A stretch of 64,000 bases of DNA, taken from Aquincola tertiaricarbonis (GTDB lineage: Bacteria > Pseudomonadota > Gammaproteobacteria > Burkholderiales > Burkholderiaceae_C). Every line of letters starts with the position of its first letter. The stretch's first letter is position 1. The DNA lies in assembly GCF_023573145.1 (NCBI RefSeq), contig NZ_CP097635.1, forward strand, positions 2,790,001 to 2,854,000, given 5' to 3'. Positions 37,501 through 48,692 of the stretch are shown here, piece by piece. The notes beneath the pieces are model-generated. The model was not told the origin of the DNA, ran no database searches, and saw only the letters and a program-made list of their open reading frames with translations. The position numbers and the translations under genes were made by a program.

Positions 37501-38406
37501 ATGACGACCCTTCACCCCCGCGGCCTGGCCGCCCTGGCCCTGGCCGCGGCAGCGCTGGCCGCCACCGCGCCTGCGCAGGCCGGCGTGCTGGACACGCTGT
37601 TCGGCAAGAGCGCCACGGCCAGCGACACCGCCGCGCCGGGCAGCAACCCGGGCCGCCGCCAGTGGCTGCTGAGCGAGTTCACCGAGCTGCAGCTGCAGCC
37701 GCGCGAAAGCGGGGCACCGGCCAACGAACATCCGCAGGCGGTGCCGGCGGCGCAGATCCGCAACTGGATGCAGGGCGTGGCCTTCATGCGCGGCAACCAG
37801 CGTGAGCCGCTGTTCGGTGCCGACGAGCTGGCTTCGCTGCCGCAGGTGATCGCCGATGCGCTGGCCGTGGCCACGCCGCAGGACGACCTGGTGCTGCTGA
37901 GCACTTCGCGCCGCGAAGGTGGGCTGCTGGGCACGCCGTACGGCCTGACGGCGCGCCTGTTCGTGCAGGGCGGGGCGCTGCAGTTGATCGTCAACGATGC
38001 GCGGCTTGACTTCTACAACGAGTACCGCGGCGCCCGCATCCTGCCCACTTTCCGCTTCGGCAGCCGTGGCGCGGCCAGCAACGTGCGGCTGAGCAGCCCG
38101 GATGCGACGTCGACCCGTGGCGACTGGCTGGCGTTTGCGCTGGCGCCCAGGGCGGCAGCGCCGGTGGCGACACCGGCCGTGGCACCTGCGGCGCCGGCGG
38201 CCACTGCGCCCGCGGCACCCGCCCGTGCGGCGGCGCCAGCGGCACCTGTGGCCACGCCGATGGCGCCGGCAGGCAATGCCCGCGACCAGCGCTTCTATGA
38301 CGAGCAGGAGCAGCGCCTGCGCGCGCTCAAGCGCCTGCGCGACCAGAACCTGATCACCGAAGAGGAATACCAGGCCAAGCGCAAGGAGATCCTGCAGGCG
38401 CTGTGA
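37501..38406 (+). CDS. Secreted protein with C-terminal SHOCT-like motif
   Basis: A 301-residue protein with a signal peptide ([20 protein letters not shown]) and ribosome-binding site GGGAGA. The central part (residues 40-200) is an unrecognised globular domain: RRQWLLSEFTELQLQPRESG, MQGVAFMRGNQREPLFG, LFVQGGALQLIVNDARLDFYNEYRGARILPTFRFG. A long Ala/Pro linker follows. The last 40 residues, FYDEQEQRLRALKRLRDQNLITEEEYQAKRKEILQAL, are a SHOCT motif (short C-terminal helical hairpin). It is divergent from the maltodextrin operon, and the regulatory region between carries three palindromic operators. A functional link is possible but unproven. Confidence 0.7.
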   Translation: MTTLHPRGLAALALAAAALAATAPAQAGVLDTLFGKSATASDTAAPGSNPGRRQWLLSEFTELQLQPRESGAPANEHPQAVPAAQIRNWMQGVAFMRGNQREPLFGADELASLPQVIADALAVATPQDDLVLLSTSRREGGLLGTPYGLTARLFVQGGALQLIVNDARLDFYNEYRGARILPTFRFGSRGAASNVRLSSPDATSTRGDWLAFALAPRAAAPVATPAVAPAAPAATAPAAPARAAAPAAPVATPMAPAGNARDQRFYDEQEQRLRALKRLRDQNLITEEEYQAKRKEILQAL

Positions 38407-38418
38407 GCGCCTGGCGGA

Positions 38419-38438
38419 GCGGGGCGGTCAAGCCCCGC
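38419..38438. terminator. Hairpin between convergent genes
   Basis: GCGGGGC (38419-38425) and GCCCCGC (38432-38438) form a 7-bp stem in the 45-base gap between the SHOCT-like gene and fabI. There is no T-run, so it is a weak or bidirectional terminator candidate. Confidence 0.35.
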
Positions 38439-38451
38439 GCAGCATCCTGTG

Positions 38452-39249
38452 TCAGGTTGCGGTGCTGTCGGGCACGCCGCTCATCACGCGGCTGAAGCCG
38501 CAGTCCACGTAGGTGATCTCGCCGGTCACGCCGGCGGCCAGGTCGGACAGCAGGAAGGCCGCCACGTTGCCCACGTCGTCGATGGTGACGTTGCGGCGCA
38601 GCGGGGCGTTCTGCTCCACCACGTCCAGCATCTTGCCGAAGCCCTTGATGCCGCTGGCTGCCAGCGTCTTGATCGGGCCGGCCGAGATGCCGTTGACGCG
38701 GTAGCCCTTGGGGCCCAGGCCGGCGGCCAGGTAGCGCACGCTGGCTTCCAGCGAGGCCTTGGCCAGGCCCATGGTGTTGTAGTTGGGCACGGCGCGCTCG
38801 GCGCCCAGGTAGCTCAGCGTCAGCAGCGCGGCGTTGGGCCGCAGCTGGCCGGCGGCGGCCTTGGCCAGCGCCGGGAAGCTGTACGAAGAGATGTCGTGCG
38901 CGATGCGGAAGGCTTCGCGGCTCAGGCCTTCGAGGAAATCGCCCGCGATCGCCTCGCGCGGCGCAAAGCCGATGGCATGCACCAGGCCGTCCAGGCCCTC
39001 GGGCCAGGCGCTGCGCAGGTCGGTGAACAGGCGCTCGATCTGTTCGTCGCTGCCGACGTCGCAATCAAACACCAGCGACGAGCCGAAGTGGCTGGCCAGC
39101 TCGGTGATGCGGTCCTTGAAGCGCTCGCCCACGTAGCTGAAGGCCAGCTCGGCGCCTTCACGGTGGCAGGCACGAGCGATGCCGTAGGCGATGGAACGGT
39201 TGGACAGCACGCCCGTGATCAGCAGCCGCTTGCCGGCGAGAAAACCCAT
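38452..39249 (-). CDS. fabI: Enoyl-[acyl-carrier-protein] reductase (NADH)
   Basis: A 265-residue short-chain dehydrogenase with FabI hallmarks. The N-terminus [23 protein letters not shown] has the atypical nucleotide-binding glycine pattern of Fab[12 protein letters not shown] is near residue 95, and the catalytic stretch [31 protein letters not shown] near 150 holds both tyrosines and the lysine. The [13 protein letters not shown] loop near 195 is also present. It performs the last reduction in each cycle of fatty acid elongation. The start at 39249 follows GGAGACACC. It is divergent from rimP with 184 bases between; the rimP promoter lies in that gap. Confidence 0.95.
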   Translation of the reverse strand: MGFLAGKRLLITGVLSNRSIAYGIARACHREGAELAFSYVGERFKDRITELASHFGSSLVFDCDVGSDEQIERLFTDLRSAWPEGLDGLVHAIGFAPREAIAGDFLEGLSREAFRIAHDISSYSFPALAKAAAGQLRPNAALLTLSYLGAERAVPNYNTMGLAKASLEASVRYLAAGLGPKGYRVNGISAGPIKTLAASGIKGFGKMLDVVEQNAPLRRNVTIDDVGNVAAFLLSDLAAGVTGEITYVDCGFSRVMSGVPDSTAT

Positions 39250-39321
39250 GGTGTCTCCGTAGCTCAGGTCAGGAAAGGGGCGTGATTCTGGCATGTCCTC
39301 ACCGCATCAGTACCCAGGGCC

Positions 39322-39350
39322 TTGGCGTAGGTACCCAGGCGCAGTACAAT
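39322..39350 (+). promoter_or_regulatory. Promoter of the rimP-nusA-infB operon
   Basis: TTGGCG (39322-39327) and TACAAT (39345-39350), 17 bases apart, make a good sigma-70 promoter. Transcription would start near 39357, giving a leader of about 75 bases before rimP that contains the hairpin/T-run at 39386-39415. Confidence 0.6.
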
Positions 39351-39385
39351 CCGCATTTCCCTGGAAACACCGTGTGCTCCCAACC

Positions 39386-39415
39386 GGGCGGATTCTGTTC
39401 CTGCCCTTTTTTTTT
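39386..39415 (+). terminator. Leader attenuator/terminator before rimP
   Basis: GGGCGGA (39386-39392) pairs with TCCTGCCC (39399-39406) with one bulged base around a six-base loop, followed at once by nine T residues (39407-39415). It lies between the promoter and the rimP ATG at 39434, so it can only act as an attenuator of the operon that encodes NusA. Confidence 0.55.
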
Positions 39416-39433
39416 GCTCGAACGCTTTCTTAG

Positions 39434-40066
39434 ATGACCTGGCAGTCTGCCGTCGAACGTACCGTCACTGGGCTGGGTTACGACCTGGTCGACCTCGAAC
39501 GCACGGGGGGTGGACTCCTGCGCGTCACGATCGACCGGGTGCCCGGCCATGCGTACCCCGAAGGCCTGGGTGCCAGCGAATTCGTGACCGTCGAGGACTG
39601 CGAGGCCGTGACGCGGCAATTGCAGTATCTGCTCGAAGTCGAGAACGTCGAATACGCACGTTTGGAAGTTTCGTCCCCCGGGCTCGACCGGCCTTTGAAA
39701 AAATCGGCCGACTACGAGCGTTTTGCCGGCGAGGCGATCGATCTCACGCTGAAACTGCCTTTCCAGGGGCGCAAAAAGTATCGCGGCATCCTGATGTCGC
39801 GTGACGGTGGGTGGCGCCTGCTGCTGGACGACAACGCAGGTGCGCCGGTGCGCGCCGGCGGCAAGGCGGCGGGCAAGTCCACCAAGTCCAGCAAGCCGGC
39901 CAAGTCCGCCCAGGCTGCCGCCGCATCGGGCGAGGCGCTCACGCAGCCGGCGCTCGATTTCGCACTCGACGAGGTGCGTGAGGCACGGCTGGTGCCCGTC
40001 GTCAATTTCAAAGGTCGCCCGGCTGCTCCTGCGCAGCCCGAGGTGCATGGAGGTCCAGAAGAATGA
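39434..40066 (+). CDS. rimP: Ribosome maturation factor RimP
   Basis: A 210-residue protein, longer than the usual 150. The N-terminal domain holds [18 protein letters not shown], then [63 protein letters not shown] in outline. The C-terminal Sm-like domain is interrupted by a Lys/Ala/Ser-rich insert of about 45 residues (near 140-185) before [17 protein letters not shown]. Insertions of this type are seen in several Burkholderiales. RimP assists 30S subunit maturation. The start overlaps nothing upstream; its end overlaps nusA by ATGA. Confidence 0.95.
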   Translation: MTWQSAVERTVTGLGYDLVDLERTGGGLLRVTIDRVPGHAYPEGLGASEFVTVEDCEAVTRQLQYLLEVENVEYARLEVSSPGLDRPLKKSADYERFAGEAIDLTLKLPFQGRKKYRGILMSRDGGWRLLLDDNAGAPVRAGGKAAGKSTKSSKPAKSAQAAAASGEALTQPALDFALDEVREARLVPVVNFKGRPAAPAQPEVHGGPEE

Positions 40067-41541
40067 ACCGCGAACTGTTGATGCTGGTCGATGCGATCTC
40101 GCGCGAAAAGAGCGTGGAGCGCGACGTCGTGTTCGGCGCCGTCGAGGCAGCCCTGGCGTCGGCCACCAAGAAGCTGCACGGCGGCGAAGTGGACATCCGC
40201 GTTCAGATCGACCGCGAAACGGGCGAGTACGAGACCTTCCGCCGCTGGCACGTGGTGCCGGATGAGGCCGGCCTGCAGATCCCCGATGCCGAGATCCTGT
40301 TCTTCGAAGCCAAGGAACAGATCGGCGACATCGAGGTGGACGACCACATCGAGGAGCCCATCGAGTCGGTGCCCATCGGCCGCATCGGTGCGCAAGCGGC
40401 CAAGCAGGTCATCCTGCAGAAGATCCGCGACGCCGAGCGCGAGCAACTGCTCAACGACTTCCTCGCCCGTGGCGAGAAGATCTTCGTGGGCACCGTCAAG
40501 CGGCTGGACAAGGGCGACATCATCGTCGAGAGCGGCCGGGTGGAAGGCCGCCTGAAGCGCAGCGAGATGATCCCCAAGGAAAACCTGCGCACCGGCGACC
40601 GCGTGCGGGCCTACATCGCCGGTGTCGACCCCACCGTGCGCGGCCCGCAGATCATGCTGTCGCGCAGCGCGCCCGGCTTCATGATCGAGCTGTTCGCGCA
40701 AGAGGTGCCCGAGATCGAGCAAGGCCTGCTCGAGATCAAGAGCTGCGCCCGTGACCCGGGTTCGCGCGCCAAGATCGCCGTCGTCTCGCACGACAAGCGT
40801 GTCGATCCCATCGGCACCTGCGTCGGCGTGCGCGGCTCGCGGGTCAACGCGGTCACCAACGAGCTGGCCGGCGAGCGCGTGGACATCGTGCTGTGGTCGG
40901 AAGACCCGGCGCAGTTCGTGATCGGCGCGCTGGCGCCGGCCAACGTGCAGTCGATCGTGGTGAACGAGGAGCCGCATGCGATGGACGTGGTGGTGGACGA
41001 GGAAAACCTCGCCATCTCCATCGGCCGTGGCGGCCAGAACGTGCGCCTGGCCTCCGAGCTGACCGGCTGGCGCATCAACATCATGACCGCCGAAGAGTCG
41101 CAGGCGAAGCAGGCGGCCGAAAGCGACGTGATCCGCAAGCTCTTCGTCGAGAAGCTCGACGTCGACGAGGAAGTGGCGGAGATCCTGATCGCCGAAGGCT
41201 TCACCAGCCTGGAAGAAGTGGCGTACGTGCCCATGCAGGAGATGCTCGAGATCGAGAGCTTCGACGAGGACACCGTCACCGAGCTGCGCAACCGTGCCAA
41301 GGATGCGCTGCTGACGATGGAGATCGCCCGCGAGGAAAGTGTCGAAGAGGTGTCGCAGGACCTGCGCGACCTCGAAGGCCTGAATCCCGATCTCATCGCC
41401 AAGCTGGCGGGGGGCGGGGTGCACACCCGCGACGACCTCGCCGACCTGGCCGTCGACGAACTCACCGAGATCACCGGTATGGATGCCGATCAGGCCAAGG
41501 CGCTGATCATGAAGGCGCGCGAACACTGGTTCACCGCCTGA
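40063..41541 (+). CDS. nusA: Transcription termination/antitermination factor NusA
   Basis: A 492-residue protein of standard length. The N-terminal polymerase-binding domain ([36 protein letters not shown]) is followed by an S1 domain near 135-200 ([26 protein letters not shown]). KH1 and KH2 come next ([28 protein letters not shown] and [23 protein letters not shown]). Two C-terminal acidic helical repeats near 365-490 ([46 protein letters not shown]) complete it. It modulates pausing, termination and antitermination. It could act on the hairpin in its own leader. Confidence 0.97.
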   Translation: MNRELLMLVDAISREKSVERDVVFGAVEAALASATKKLHGGEVDIRVQIDRETGEYETFRRWHVVPDEAGLQIPDAEILFFEAKEQIGDIEVDDHIEEPIESVPIGRIGAQAAKQVILQKIRDAEREQLLNDFLARGEKIFVGTVKRLDKGDIIVESGRVEGRLKRSEMIPKENLRTGDRVRAYIAGVDPTVRGPQIMLSRSAPGFMIELFAQEVPEIEQGLLEIKSCARDPGSRAKIAVVSHDKRVDPIGTCVGVRGSRVNAVTNELAGERVDIVLWSEDPAQFVIGALAPANVQSIVVNEEPHAMDVVVDEENLAISIGRGGQNVRLASELTGWRINIMTAEESQAKQAAESDVIRKLFVEKLDVDEEVAEILIAEGFTSLEEVAYVPMQEMLEIESFDEDTVTELRNRAKDALLTMEIAREESVEEVSQDLRDLEGLNPDLIAKLAGGGVHTRDDLADLAVDELTEITGMDADQAKALIMKAREHWFTA

Positions 41542-41617
41542 CCTTCACGCACGGACACCGATTGATCGCCCACAGCCTGTACGCCACGAGCGCCCCCGTT
41601 TTCCAAGGATCTTCACA

Positions 41618-44524
41618 ATGGCAGTGACCACCGTCGCCCAATTTGCCGCCGAGCTCAACCGCCCGGCCGCGACGCTGCTCGAGCAGCTGCAATCCGCGGG
41701 GGTGCGCAAAGTCTCCACCGACGACCAGCTCACCGACGCCGACAAGGAGCGTCTGCTCGGCTTCCTGCGCACCAGCCACGGCAATACCGGTGGCGATCGC
41801 AAGAAGATCACGCTGACGCGCAAGAGCACCAGCGAGATCAAGCAGGCCGATTCCACCGGCAAGGCCCGCACCATCCAGGTGGAAGTGCGCAAGAAGCGCA
41901 CCTTCATCAAGCGCGACGACGCCCCGGCCGGCGAAGAGGCGAGTGCGCCTTCGGCCGCCGACGAGGCGCTGGAGCTGCAGCGCCGCGAGGAAGAGGCCCA
42001 GCAACAGGCCGAGCTGCTGCGTCGCCAGGAAGAAGAGCTGGCCGAGAAGCGCCGCCAGCGCGAGGAGCAGGAACGCGCCGAGCGCGAGGCCGCGGAAGCC
42101 CGCGCCCGTGAAGCCGCCGAGAAGGCTGCTGCCGAAGCCGCTGCCGCCAAGGCCGCTGCGGAAGCCGCGGCCAAGGCTGCGGCCGCCAAGCCGGCCCCGG
42201 CACCTGCCCCTGCTGCTGCACCGGTCTCCGCCACCGCCGCACCGGCGGCTGCTGCTGCCGCGCCCGCCGCTGGCAAGCCGGCCGATGCGCCCAAGCCGGG
42301 TCTGCGCGTGGTCAAGGCCGCCGACACCGACGCCGCCGAGAAGCAGCGCCTGCTCGACCTCGAGAAGCGCCGCCGCGCCGCCGAGGCCGAAGCCGCCGCC
42401 ATCCGCGCGATGATGAACGCGCCCAAGAAGGTGCTCATCGCCAAGAAGCCGGAGGAGCCGCCGAAGCCGGCGGCCACGGCCGAGAACGCCATCAAGGGCA
42501 CGATCCACAAGCCGGCCGCCAAGCCGGGCGCACCCGCACCGGCCGCCAACGCCGGCGCGGCCGCCAAGCCGGGCGAGAAGAAGTCGGTCAAGTCCGAGAA
42601 GCTCTCGTCCAGCTGGGCCGACGACGCCAAGAAGCGCGGTGCCGCGCCCAAGGGCCGCACCGACGGTGCCGCCGCGGGCCGTCCGGGCTGGCGCGCGCCG
42701 CGTGGCCGTGGTGGCCGCGACCGCAATGACGGCGGCGGTTCCACCTTCACGCCGCCGAGCGAGTTCGTGCAGCAGGAAGTGCACGTGCCGGAGACCATCT
42801 CCGTGGCCGACCTGGCCCACAAGATGTCGGTCAAGGCCGCCGAGGTGATCAAGCAGCTGATGAAGCTGGGCCAGATGGTCACCATCAACCAGCAGCTGGA
42901 CCAGGAAACGGCCATGATCCTCGTCGAGGAAATGGGCCACAAGGCGCTGGCCGCCAAGCTGGACGATCCGGAAGCCTTCCTGGAAGAAGAGCATGCCGCG
43001 ACCGACACCGAGCTGCTGCCGCGTGCCCCGGTCGTCACCGTGATGGGTCACGTCGACCACGGCAAGACCTCGCTGCTGGACTACATCCGCCGCAGCCGTG
43101 TGGCCGCAGGCGAAGCCGGCGGCATCACGCAGCACATCGGCGCGTACCACGTGGAAACCCCGCGCGGCATGATCACCTTCCTGGACACCCCGGGCCACGC
43201 GGCCTTCACGGCCATGCGTGCCCGTGGTGCCAAGGCCACCGACATCGTCATCCTGGTGGTGGCCGCGGACGACGGCGTGATGCCGCAGACCAAGGAAGCC
43301 ATCCACCACGCGAAGGCGGCCGGCGTGCCGCTGGTGGTGGCGGTCAACAAGATCGACAAGCCCGATGCCAACCTGGAGCGGGTCAAGAGCGAGCTGGTGG
43401 CCGAAGAGGTGGTGCCGGAAGAGTTCGGCGGCGATTCGCCGTTCGTGCCCGTCTCGGCCAAGACCGGCCAGGGCATCGACGACCTGCTGGAGCAAGTGCT
43501 GCTGCAGGCCGAAGTGCTGGAGCTGAAGTCGCCGAAGGAAGCGCTGGCCAAGGGCATCGTGATCGAAGCCCAGCTGGACAAGGGCCGCGGCCCGGTGGCC
43601 ACGGTGCTGGTGCAGTCGGGCACGCTCAAGCGCGGCGACGTGGTGCTGGCAGGCTCCAGCTATGGCCGCGTGCGCGCCATGCTGGACGAAGACGGCAAGA
43701 ACACCCAGGAAGCCGGCCCGTCGATCCCGGTCGAGATCCAGGGCCTGACCGAAGTGCCGCAGGCCGGCGACGACTTCATGGTGCTGAGCGACGAACGCCG
43801 CGCCCGTGAAATCGCCACCTTCCGCCAGGGCCGTTACCGCGACGTGAAGCTGAACAAGCAGCAGGCCGCCAAGCTGGAGAACATGTTCGAGAACATGGGC
43901 GAAGGCCAGGCGCAGACGCTGGCGCTGATCGTCAAGGCCGACGTGCAGGGTTCGCAGGAAGCGCTGGCGCAGTCGCTGGTCAAGCTCAGCACCGCCGAGG
44001 TCAAGGTGCAGATCGTGCACGCGGCCGTGGGTGGCATCAGCGAGAACGACGTCAACCTGGCCATCGCCTCCAAGGCGGTGATCGTGGGCTTTAACGTGCG
44101 TGCCGATGCGGGCGCCCGCAAGCTGGCCGAGAACAACGGCGTCGACCTGCGCTACTACAACATCATCTACGACGCGGTCGACGAGATGAAGGCGGCGATG
44201 AGCGGCATGCTGGCGCCGGAACAGCGCGAGGAAGTCATCGGCACCGCCGAAATCCGCACGGTGTTCGTGGCCTCCAAGATCGGCACGGTGGCTGGCTGCA
44301 TGATCACGGCCGGTGTGGTGCGGCGCGACGCGCGCTTCCGCCTGCTGCGCGACAACGTGGTGATCTACACCGGCGAAGTCGACTCGGTCAAGCGGATGAA
44401 GGACGACGTGCGCGAAGTCAAGGAAGGCTTCGAGTGCGGCGTCAAGCTGAAGAACTACAACGACATCGCCGAAGGCGACCAGCTCGAATTCTTCGAGATC
44501 AAGGAAGTGGCACGCACGCTGTAA
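41618..44524 (+). CDS. infB: Translation initiation factor IF-2
   Basis: A 968-residue protein. An N-terminal IF2-N domain ([25 protein letters not shown]) is followed by a long Ala/Lys/Glu-rich coiled region. A second IF2-N motif lies near 390 ([31 protein letters not shown]). The GTPase domain has G1 [12 protein letters not shown] near 470, G3 DTPGHAAF near 517 and G4 NKIDKPDA near 577. The C-terminal beta-barrel and fMet-tRNA-binding domains end with [10 protein letters not shown]. It positions initiator tRNA on the 30S subunit. It is 76 bases after nusA and followed by a strong hairpin. Confidence 0.98.
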   Translation: MAVTTVAQFAAELNRPAATLLEQLQSAGVRKVSTDDQLTDADKERLLGFLRTSHGNTGGDRKKITLTRKSTSEIKQADSTGKARTIQVEVRKKRTFIKRDDAPAGEEASAPSAADEALELQRREEEAQQQAELLRRQEEELAEKRRQREEQERAEREAAEARAREAAEKAAAEAAAAKAAAEAAAKAAAAKPAPAPAPAAAPVSATAAPAAAAAAPAAGKPADAPKPGLRVVKAADTDAAEKQRLLDLEKRRRAAEAEAAAIRAMMNAPKKVLIAKKPEEPPKPAATAENAIKGTIHKPAAKPGAPAPAANAGAAAKPGEKKSVKSEKLSSSWADDAKKRGAAPKGRTDGAAAGRPGWRAPRGRGGRDRNDGGGSTFTPPSEFVQQEVHVPETISVADLAHKMSVKAAEVIKQLMKLGQMVTINQQLDQETAMILVEEMGHKALAAKLDDPEAFLEEEHAATDTELLPRAPVVTVMGHVDHGKTSLLDYIRRSRVAAGEAGGITQHIGAYHVETPRGMITFLDTPGHAAFTAMRARGAKATDIVILVVAADDGVMPQTKEAIHHAKAAGVPLVVAVNKIDKPDANLERVKSELVAEEVVPEEFGGDSPFVPVSAKTGQGIDDLLEQVLLQAEVLELKSPKEALAKGIVIEAQLDKGRGPVATVLVQSGTLKRGDVVLAGSSYGRVRAMLDEDGKNTQEAGPSIPVEIQGLTEVPQAGDDFMVLSDERRAREIATFRQGRYRDVKLNKQQAAKLENMFENMGEGQAQTLALIVKADVQGSQEALAQSLVKLSTAEVKVQIVHAAVGGISENDVNLAIASKAVIVGFNVRADAGARKLAENNGVDLRYYNIIYDAVDEMKAAMSGMLAPEQREEVIGTAEIRTVFVASKIGTVAGCMITAGVVRRDARFRLLRDNVVIYTGEVDSVKRMKDDVREVKEGFECGVKLKNYNDIAEGDQLEFFEIKEVARTL

Positions 44525-44544
44525 CAACGGCGGGCCGTTTCACC

Positions 44545-44577
44545 CGAACCCCGCCGCCCGCAAGGTGGCGGGGTTCG
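44545..44577 (+). terminator. Stem-loop between infB and rbfA
   Basis: CGAACCCCGCC (44545-44555) and GGCGGGGTTCG (44567-44577) form a perfect 11-bp stem with an 11-base loop. There is no T-run, so it more likely protects or processes the mRNA than ends it. Confidence 0.5.
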
Positions 44578-44604
44578 TGCTTGTAGGGCCGAGAGGACAA
44601 CCCG

Positions 44605-44967
44605 ATGCGACACAAGAAAGCGATACCCAACCGCAGCCTGCGGATCGCCGACCAGATCCAGCGTGATGTGTCGGAGCTGATCCGCGACCTGAAGGACCCG
44701 CGCGTGGGCATGGTCACCGTCACCGGCGTGGACATCACGCCCGACTACGCCCATGCCACCGTGCGCTTCTCGCTGCTGGTCGGCCAGCCCGAGGACAGCC
44801 AGGCCGCGTTGAACGAGGCGGCCGGCTTCATCCGCAATGGCCTGTTCAAGCGGCTGCAGATCCACACCGTGCCCACGCTGCACTTCCAGTTCGACCGCAC
44901 CACCGAGCGTGCGGCCGAGCTGAATGCGCTGATCCGCCAGGCCAACGCGCAGCAGGCCAAGGACTGA
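44605..44967 (+). CDS. rbfA: 30S ribosome-binding factor RbfA
   Basis: A 120-residue protein of normal length. The N-terminus [51 protein letters not shown] in outline is characteristic, as is the KH-like fold ending with [23 protein letters not shown]. RbfA helps 16S rRNA 5'-end maturation and cold adaptation. Its neighbours infB and truB are the conserved context. The ribosome-binding site is AGAGGA, seven bases before the ATG. Confidence 0.97.
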   Translation: MRHKKAIPNRSLRIADQIQRDVSELIRDLKDPRVGMVTVTGVDITPDYAHATVRFSLLVGQPEDSQAALNEAAGFIRNGLFKRLQIHTVPTLHFQFDRTTERAAELNALIRQANAQQAKD

Positions 44968-44969
44968 CC

Positions 44970-45926
44970 GTGCAAGAAGCAGTTCCCCAGGCCACGCCGC
45001 GGCCGCCGCGCCAGCGCATCCAGCGCCGGCCGCTGCATGGCGTGTTGTTGCTCGACAAGCCGCTCGGCCTGTCGAGCAACGACGCGCTGCAGAAGGCCAA
45101 GTGGCTGCTGCGCGCCGAAAAGGCCGGCCACACCGGCACGCTCGATCCGCTGGCCACCGGCCTGCTGCCGCTGTGCTTCGGCGCGGCCACCAAGTTCAGC
45201 CAGGTGAGCCTGGAGGCCGACAAGACCTACCGCGCCACGCTGGCGCTGGGCCGCACCACCACCACCGGCGATGCCGAGGGCGAGCTGCTGCAGCAACGCC
45301 CGGTGGCGTTGGACCGCGACGCGATCGAGGCCGCCTGCGCCCGCTTCACCGGCCCCATCTCGCAGTTGCCGCCGATGCATTCGGCGCTCAAGCGCGACGG
45401 CAAGGCGCTGTACGAGTACGCGCGCGCCGGCATCGAGGTGGAACGCGCGCCGCGGCAGGTGGTCATTCACCACATCGACATCATCGACTGGCAGGCTGAC
45501 ACGCTCGTGATCGACGTGCGTTGCAGCAAGGGCACCTACATCCGCACCCTGGCCGAAGACATCGGCCAGGCGCTGGGTTGTGGCGCCCATTTGTCGGCCC
45601 TGCGGCGCACCGGCAGCGGTCCGCTGCAGGTGGCCGATGCCGTCACGCTTGAACAACTCGCGGCGCTCGACGAGGCGGCCCGCGAAGCGCTGCTGAAGCC
45701 CGTCGACTGGCTGTTGTCCGACTGGCCCCGCGTGGCCTTGCCGGAAGACGAAGCCGGTCGTTTCCTCACCGGCCTGCGACGGCGCGTGCGACTGGCCGAT
45801 GCGCCAGCCGTTCGCGTGTACGGCCCGCAGCCGAGTGCGTTTCTCGGCAGCGCACACATCGCGTCGGGTGAATTAATCGCCGACCGCCTGCTCAGTCCCG
45901 TCGAAGTGCAGGGCCTGATTTCCTGA
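44970..45926 (+). CDS. truB: tRNA pseudouridine(55) synthase TruB
   Basis: A 318-residue protein starting at GTG two bases after the rbfA stop. [49 protein letters not shown] in outline contains the catalytic aspartate in GTLDPLATG near residue 62. The thumb and C-terminal parts follow ([40 protein letters not shown]), ending with a PUA-like tail. It makes pseudouridine 55 in the T-loop of tRNAs. Confidence 0.97.
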   Translation: MQEAVPQATPRPPRQRIQRRPLHGVLLLDKPLGLSSNDALQKAKWLLRAEKAGHTGTLDPLATGLLPLCFGAATKFSQVSLEADKTYRATLALGRTTTTGDAEGELLQQRPVALDRDAIEAACARFTGPISQLPPMHSALKRDGKALYEYARAGIEVERAPRQVVIHHIDIIDWQADTLVIDVRCSKGTYIRTLAEDIGQALGCGAHLSALRRTGSGPLQVADAVTLEQLAALDEAAREALLKPVDWLLSDWPRVALPEDEAGRFLTGLRRRVRLADAPAVRVYGPQPSAFLGSAHIASGELIADRLLSPVEVQGLIS

Positions 45927-45937
45927 AAGAACGTTCC

Positions 45938-47767
45938 ATGACCAAGCAGATCCGCAACATCGCCATCATCGCCCACGTCGACCATGGCAAGACCACGATG
46001 GTCGACCAGCTCCTTCGCCAGAGCGGCACCTTCGCCGACCACGAGAAGGTCGTCGACACCGTGATGGACAACAACGCCATCGAACGTGAGCGCGGCATCA
46101 CCATCCTGGCCAAGAACTGCGCCGTGAGCTGGAACGGCACGCACATCAACATCGTCGACACCCCGGGCCACGCGGACTTCGGCGGCGAGGTGGAACGTGC
46201 ACTGTCCATGGTGGACGGCGTGGTGCTGCTGATCGACGCCCAGGAAGGCCCGATGCCGCAGACCCGCTTCGTCACCAAGAAGGCGCTGGCCCTGGGCCTC
46301 AAGCCCATCGTGGTGGTGAACAAGGTCGACAAGCCGGGCGCCAAGCCCGACGCGGTGATCAACGCCGCCTTCGACCTGTTCGACAAGCTGGGCGCCAACG
46401 ACGAGCAGCTGGACTTCCCGGTGGTGTACGCCTCGGGCATCAACGGCTGGTCGTCGCTGGAAGAAGGCGCGCCGGGCGAGCAGTGGGGCCCCGACATGTC
46501 GGCCCTGTTCGAGACCGTGCTCAAGCATGTGCAGCCGCACGCCGGCAACCCGGACGCTCCGCTGCAGCTGCAGATCTCGGCGCTGGACTACAACAGCTTC
46601 GTCGGCCGCATCGGCGTGGGCCGCATCAGCCAGGGCACCATCAAGCCCGGCATGCAGGTGGCCGTGATGGAAGGCCCGGACGGCAAGTCCGTCAACGGCC
46701 GCATCAACCAGGTGCTGACCTTCCAGGGCCTGGACCGCGTGCAGGTGACGGAAGCCGGCCCGGGCGAGATCGTGCTGATCAACGGCATCGAGGACATCGG
46801 CATCGGCGTCACCGTGACCGACGTGGCCAACCCGAGCCCGCTGCCCATGCTGAAGGTGGACGAGCCCACGCTGACGATGAACTTCTGCGTCAACACCTCG
46901 CCGCTGGCGGGCCGTGAAGGCAAGTTCGTCACCAGCCGCCAGATCTGGGACCGCCTGCAGAAGGAACTGCAGCACAACGTGGCGCTGCGCGTGTCCGAGA
47001 CCGGCGAAGACGGCGTCTTCGAGGTCTGTGGCCGTGGCGAACTGCACCTGACCATCCTGCTGGAGAACATGCGCCGTGAAGGCTACGAGCTGGCCGTCTC
47101 CAAGCCGCGCGTGATGTTCAAGGACATCGACGGCGTCAAGAGCGAGCCGATGGAGCTGGTCACCGCCGACGTGGAAGAAATCCACCAGGGCGGCGTGATG
47201 CAGGCGCTGGGCCTGCGCAAGGGCGAGATGATCAACATGGAGCCGGACGGCCATGGCCGCGTGCGCCTGGAGTACCGCATCCCGGCCCGGGGCCTGATCG
47301 GCTTCTCGAACGAGTTCATGAACCTGACCCGCGGCTCGGGCCTGATCTCGTCGATCTTCGACGGCTACGAAGCCCACAAGGGCGAGATCGGCGGTCGCAA
47401 GAACGGCGTGCTGATCTCGATGGACGACGGCGAGATCTTCACCTACGCGCTGGGCAAGCTGGACGACCGCGGCCGCATGTTCGTCAAGCCGAACGACCCG
47501 GTGTACGAAGGCATGATCGTCGGCATCCACAGCCGCGACAACGACCTGGTGGTCAACGCCACCCGCACCAAGCAGCTGACCAACTTCCGCGTCAGCGGCA
47601 AGGAAGACGCGATCAAGATCACGCCGCCGATCGACCTGACGCTGGAATACGGCGTCGACTTCATCGACGACGACGAGCTGGTCGAGATCACGCCCAAGAG
47701 CATCCGCCTGCGCAAGCGCCACCTGAGCGAGCACGAGCGCAAGCGCGCAGCCCGCGAATCCAACTGA
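45938..47767 (+). CDS. typA: Ribosome-associated GTPase TypA/BipA
   Basis: A 609-residue translational GTPase of standard length. G1 [15 protein letters not shown] is near residue 12, the switch region ERERGITI near 47, G3 DTPGHADF near 73, G4 NKVDKPGA near 128 and the CTD signature [19 protein letters not shown] near 450. It binds ribosomes under stress and aids 50S assembly. It follows truB by 11 bases; this link is common in Burkholderiales. Confidence 0.97.
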   Translation: MTKQIRNIAIIAHVDHGKTTMVDQLLRQSGTFADHEKVVDTVMDNNAIERERGITILAKNCAVSWNGTHINIVDTPGHADFGGEVERALSMVDGVVLLIDAQEGPMPQTRFVTKKALALGLKPIVVVNKVDKPGAKPDAVINAAFDLFDKLGANDEQLDFPVVYASGINGWSSLEEGAPGEQWGPDMSALFETVLKHVQPHAGNPDAPLQLQISALDYNSFVGRIGVGRISQGTIKPGMQVAVMEGPDGKSVNGRINQVLTFQGLDRVQVTEAGPGEIVLINGIEDIGIGVTVTDVANPSPLPMLKVDEPTLTMNFCVNTSPLAGREGKFVTSRQIWDRLQKELQHNVALRVSETGEDGVFEVCGRGELHLTILLENMRREGYELAVSKPRVMFKDIDGVKSEPMELVTADVEEIHQGGVMQALGLRKGEMINMEPDGHGRVRLEYRIPARGLIGFSNEFMNLTRGSGLISSIFDGYEAHKGEIGGRKNGVLISMDDGEIFTYALGKLDDRGRMFVKPNDPVYEGMIVGIHSRDNDLVVNATRTKQLTNFRVSGKEDAIKITPPIDLTLEYGVDFIDDDELVEITPKSIRLRKRHLSEHERKRAARESN

Positions 47768-47783
47768 TCGCGGGGCGGCCGTC

Positions 47784-48692
47784 GTGACGCACCGTCGGGC
47801 CGTGGCCACGATGCTGCTGGTCACGCTGCTGTGGAGCATCGCCGGGGTGGTCACGCGCCACCTCGACACGGCCGGCACCTTCGAGCTCACCTTCTGGCGC
47901 AGCGCAGCCAATGCGGTGGCGCTGACGCTGCTGCTCGGCGGGCAGCGCGGCTTCGGCCTGCTGGGCCGGCAGCTGCGCCAGGGCGGCCGCGTGCTGTGGC
48001 TGTCGGGCCTGTGCTGGACGGTGATGTTCACCTCCTTCATGGTGGCGCTCACGCTCACCACCGTGGCCAACGTGCTCATCACGATGTCGCTGGCGCCTCT
48101 GTTCACCGCGCTGATCTCGCGCGCGGTGCTGGGCCAGCGCCTGCCGGGCCGCACCTGGGCCGCCATCGTGGTGGCCGGCATCGGCGTGGCCTGGATGTAC
48201 GGCTCGCAGGTGGGTGGCGGCAGCCCGCGCGATGCCGTGGGCACGCTGGTGGCGCTGAGCGTGCCCATCGCCGGCGCCACGATGTGGACGCTGCTGCAGC
48301 TCAACGCCCGCGGCGCCGTCAGCGGCCAGGCGCCCAACGACATGACGCCGGCGGTGCTGATCGGCGCGGTGCTGTCGGCGCTGCTCACGCTGCCGCTGGC
48401 GCTGCCTTTCCAGGCTTCGGCCAGCGACATCGGCTGGCTGACCATGCTGGGCGTGGTGCAGCTGGCCATTCCTTGTGTGCTGGCGGTGGCCGCCGGTAAG
48501 GTGCTGCGCGCGCCTGAGGCTTCGCTGCTGGGTCTGCTGGAAATCCTGTTCGGCGTGGCCTGGACCTGGCTGGGTACCACCGAATCACCCACGCCCGCGG
48601 TGCTGGGCGGCGGCGGTCTGGTGCTGGCCGCGCTGGTGGCCAACGAGGCCATGGCGCTGCGCCGGCCGGCAGCGGCCAGGGCGGCGGCATGA
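47784..48692 (+). CDS. EamA/DMT family transporter
   Basis: A 302-residue protein starting at GTG, with about ten membrane helices in two EamA repeats. The first repeat runs from VATMLLVTLLWSIAGVVTRHL to NVLITMSLAPLFTALISRAVLGQRLPGRTWAAIVVAGIGVAWM. The second starts near residue 155 (AVGTLVALSVPIAGATMWTLLQL) and ends LLGLLEILFGVAWTWLGTTESPTPAVLGGGGLVLAALVANE. DMT carriers export metabolites and drugs; the substrate is unknown. Its stop overlaps the next start (ATGA). Confidence 0.9.
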   Translation: MTHRRAVATMLLVTLLWSIAGVVTRHLDTAGTFELTFWRSAANAVALTLLLGGQRGFGLLGRQLRQGGRVLWLSGLCWTVMFTSFMVALTLTTVANVLITMSLAPLFTALISRAVLGQRLPGRTWAAIVVAGIGVAWMYGSQVGGGSPRDAVGTLVALSVPIAGATMWTLLQLNARGAVSGQAPNDMTPAVLIGAVLSALLTLPLALPFQASASDIGWLTMLGVVQLAIPCVLAVAAGKVLRAPEASLLGLLEILFGVAWTWLGTTESPTPAVLGGGGLVLAALVANEAMALRRPAAARAAA

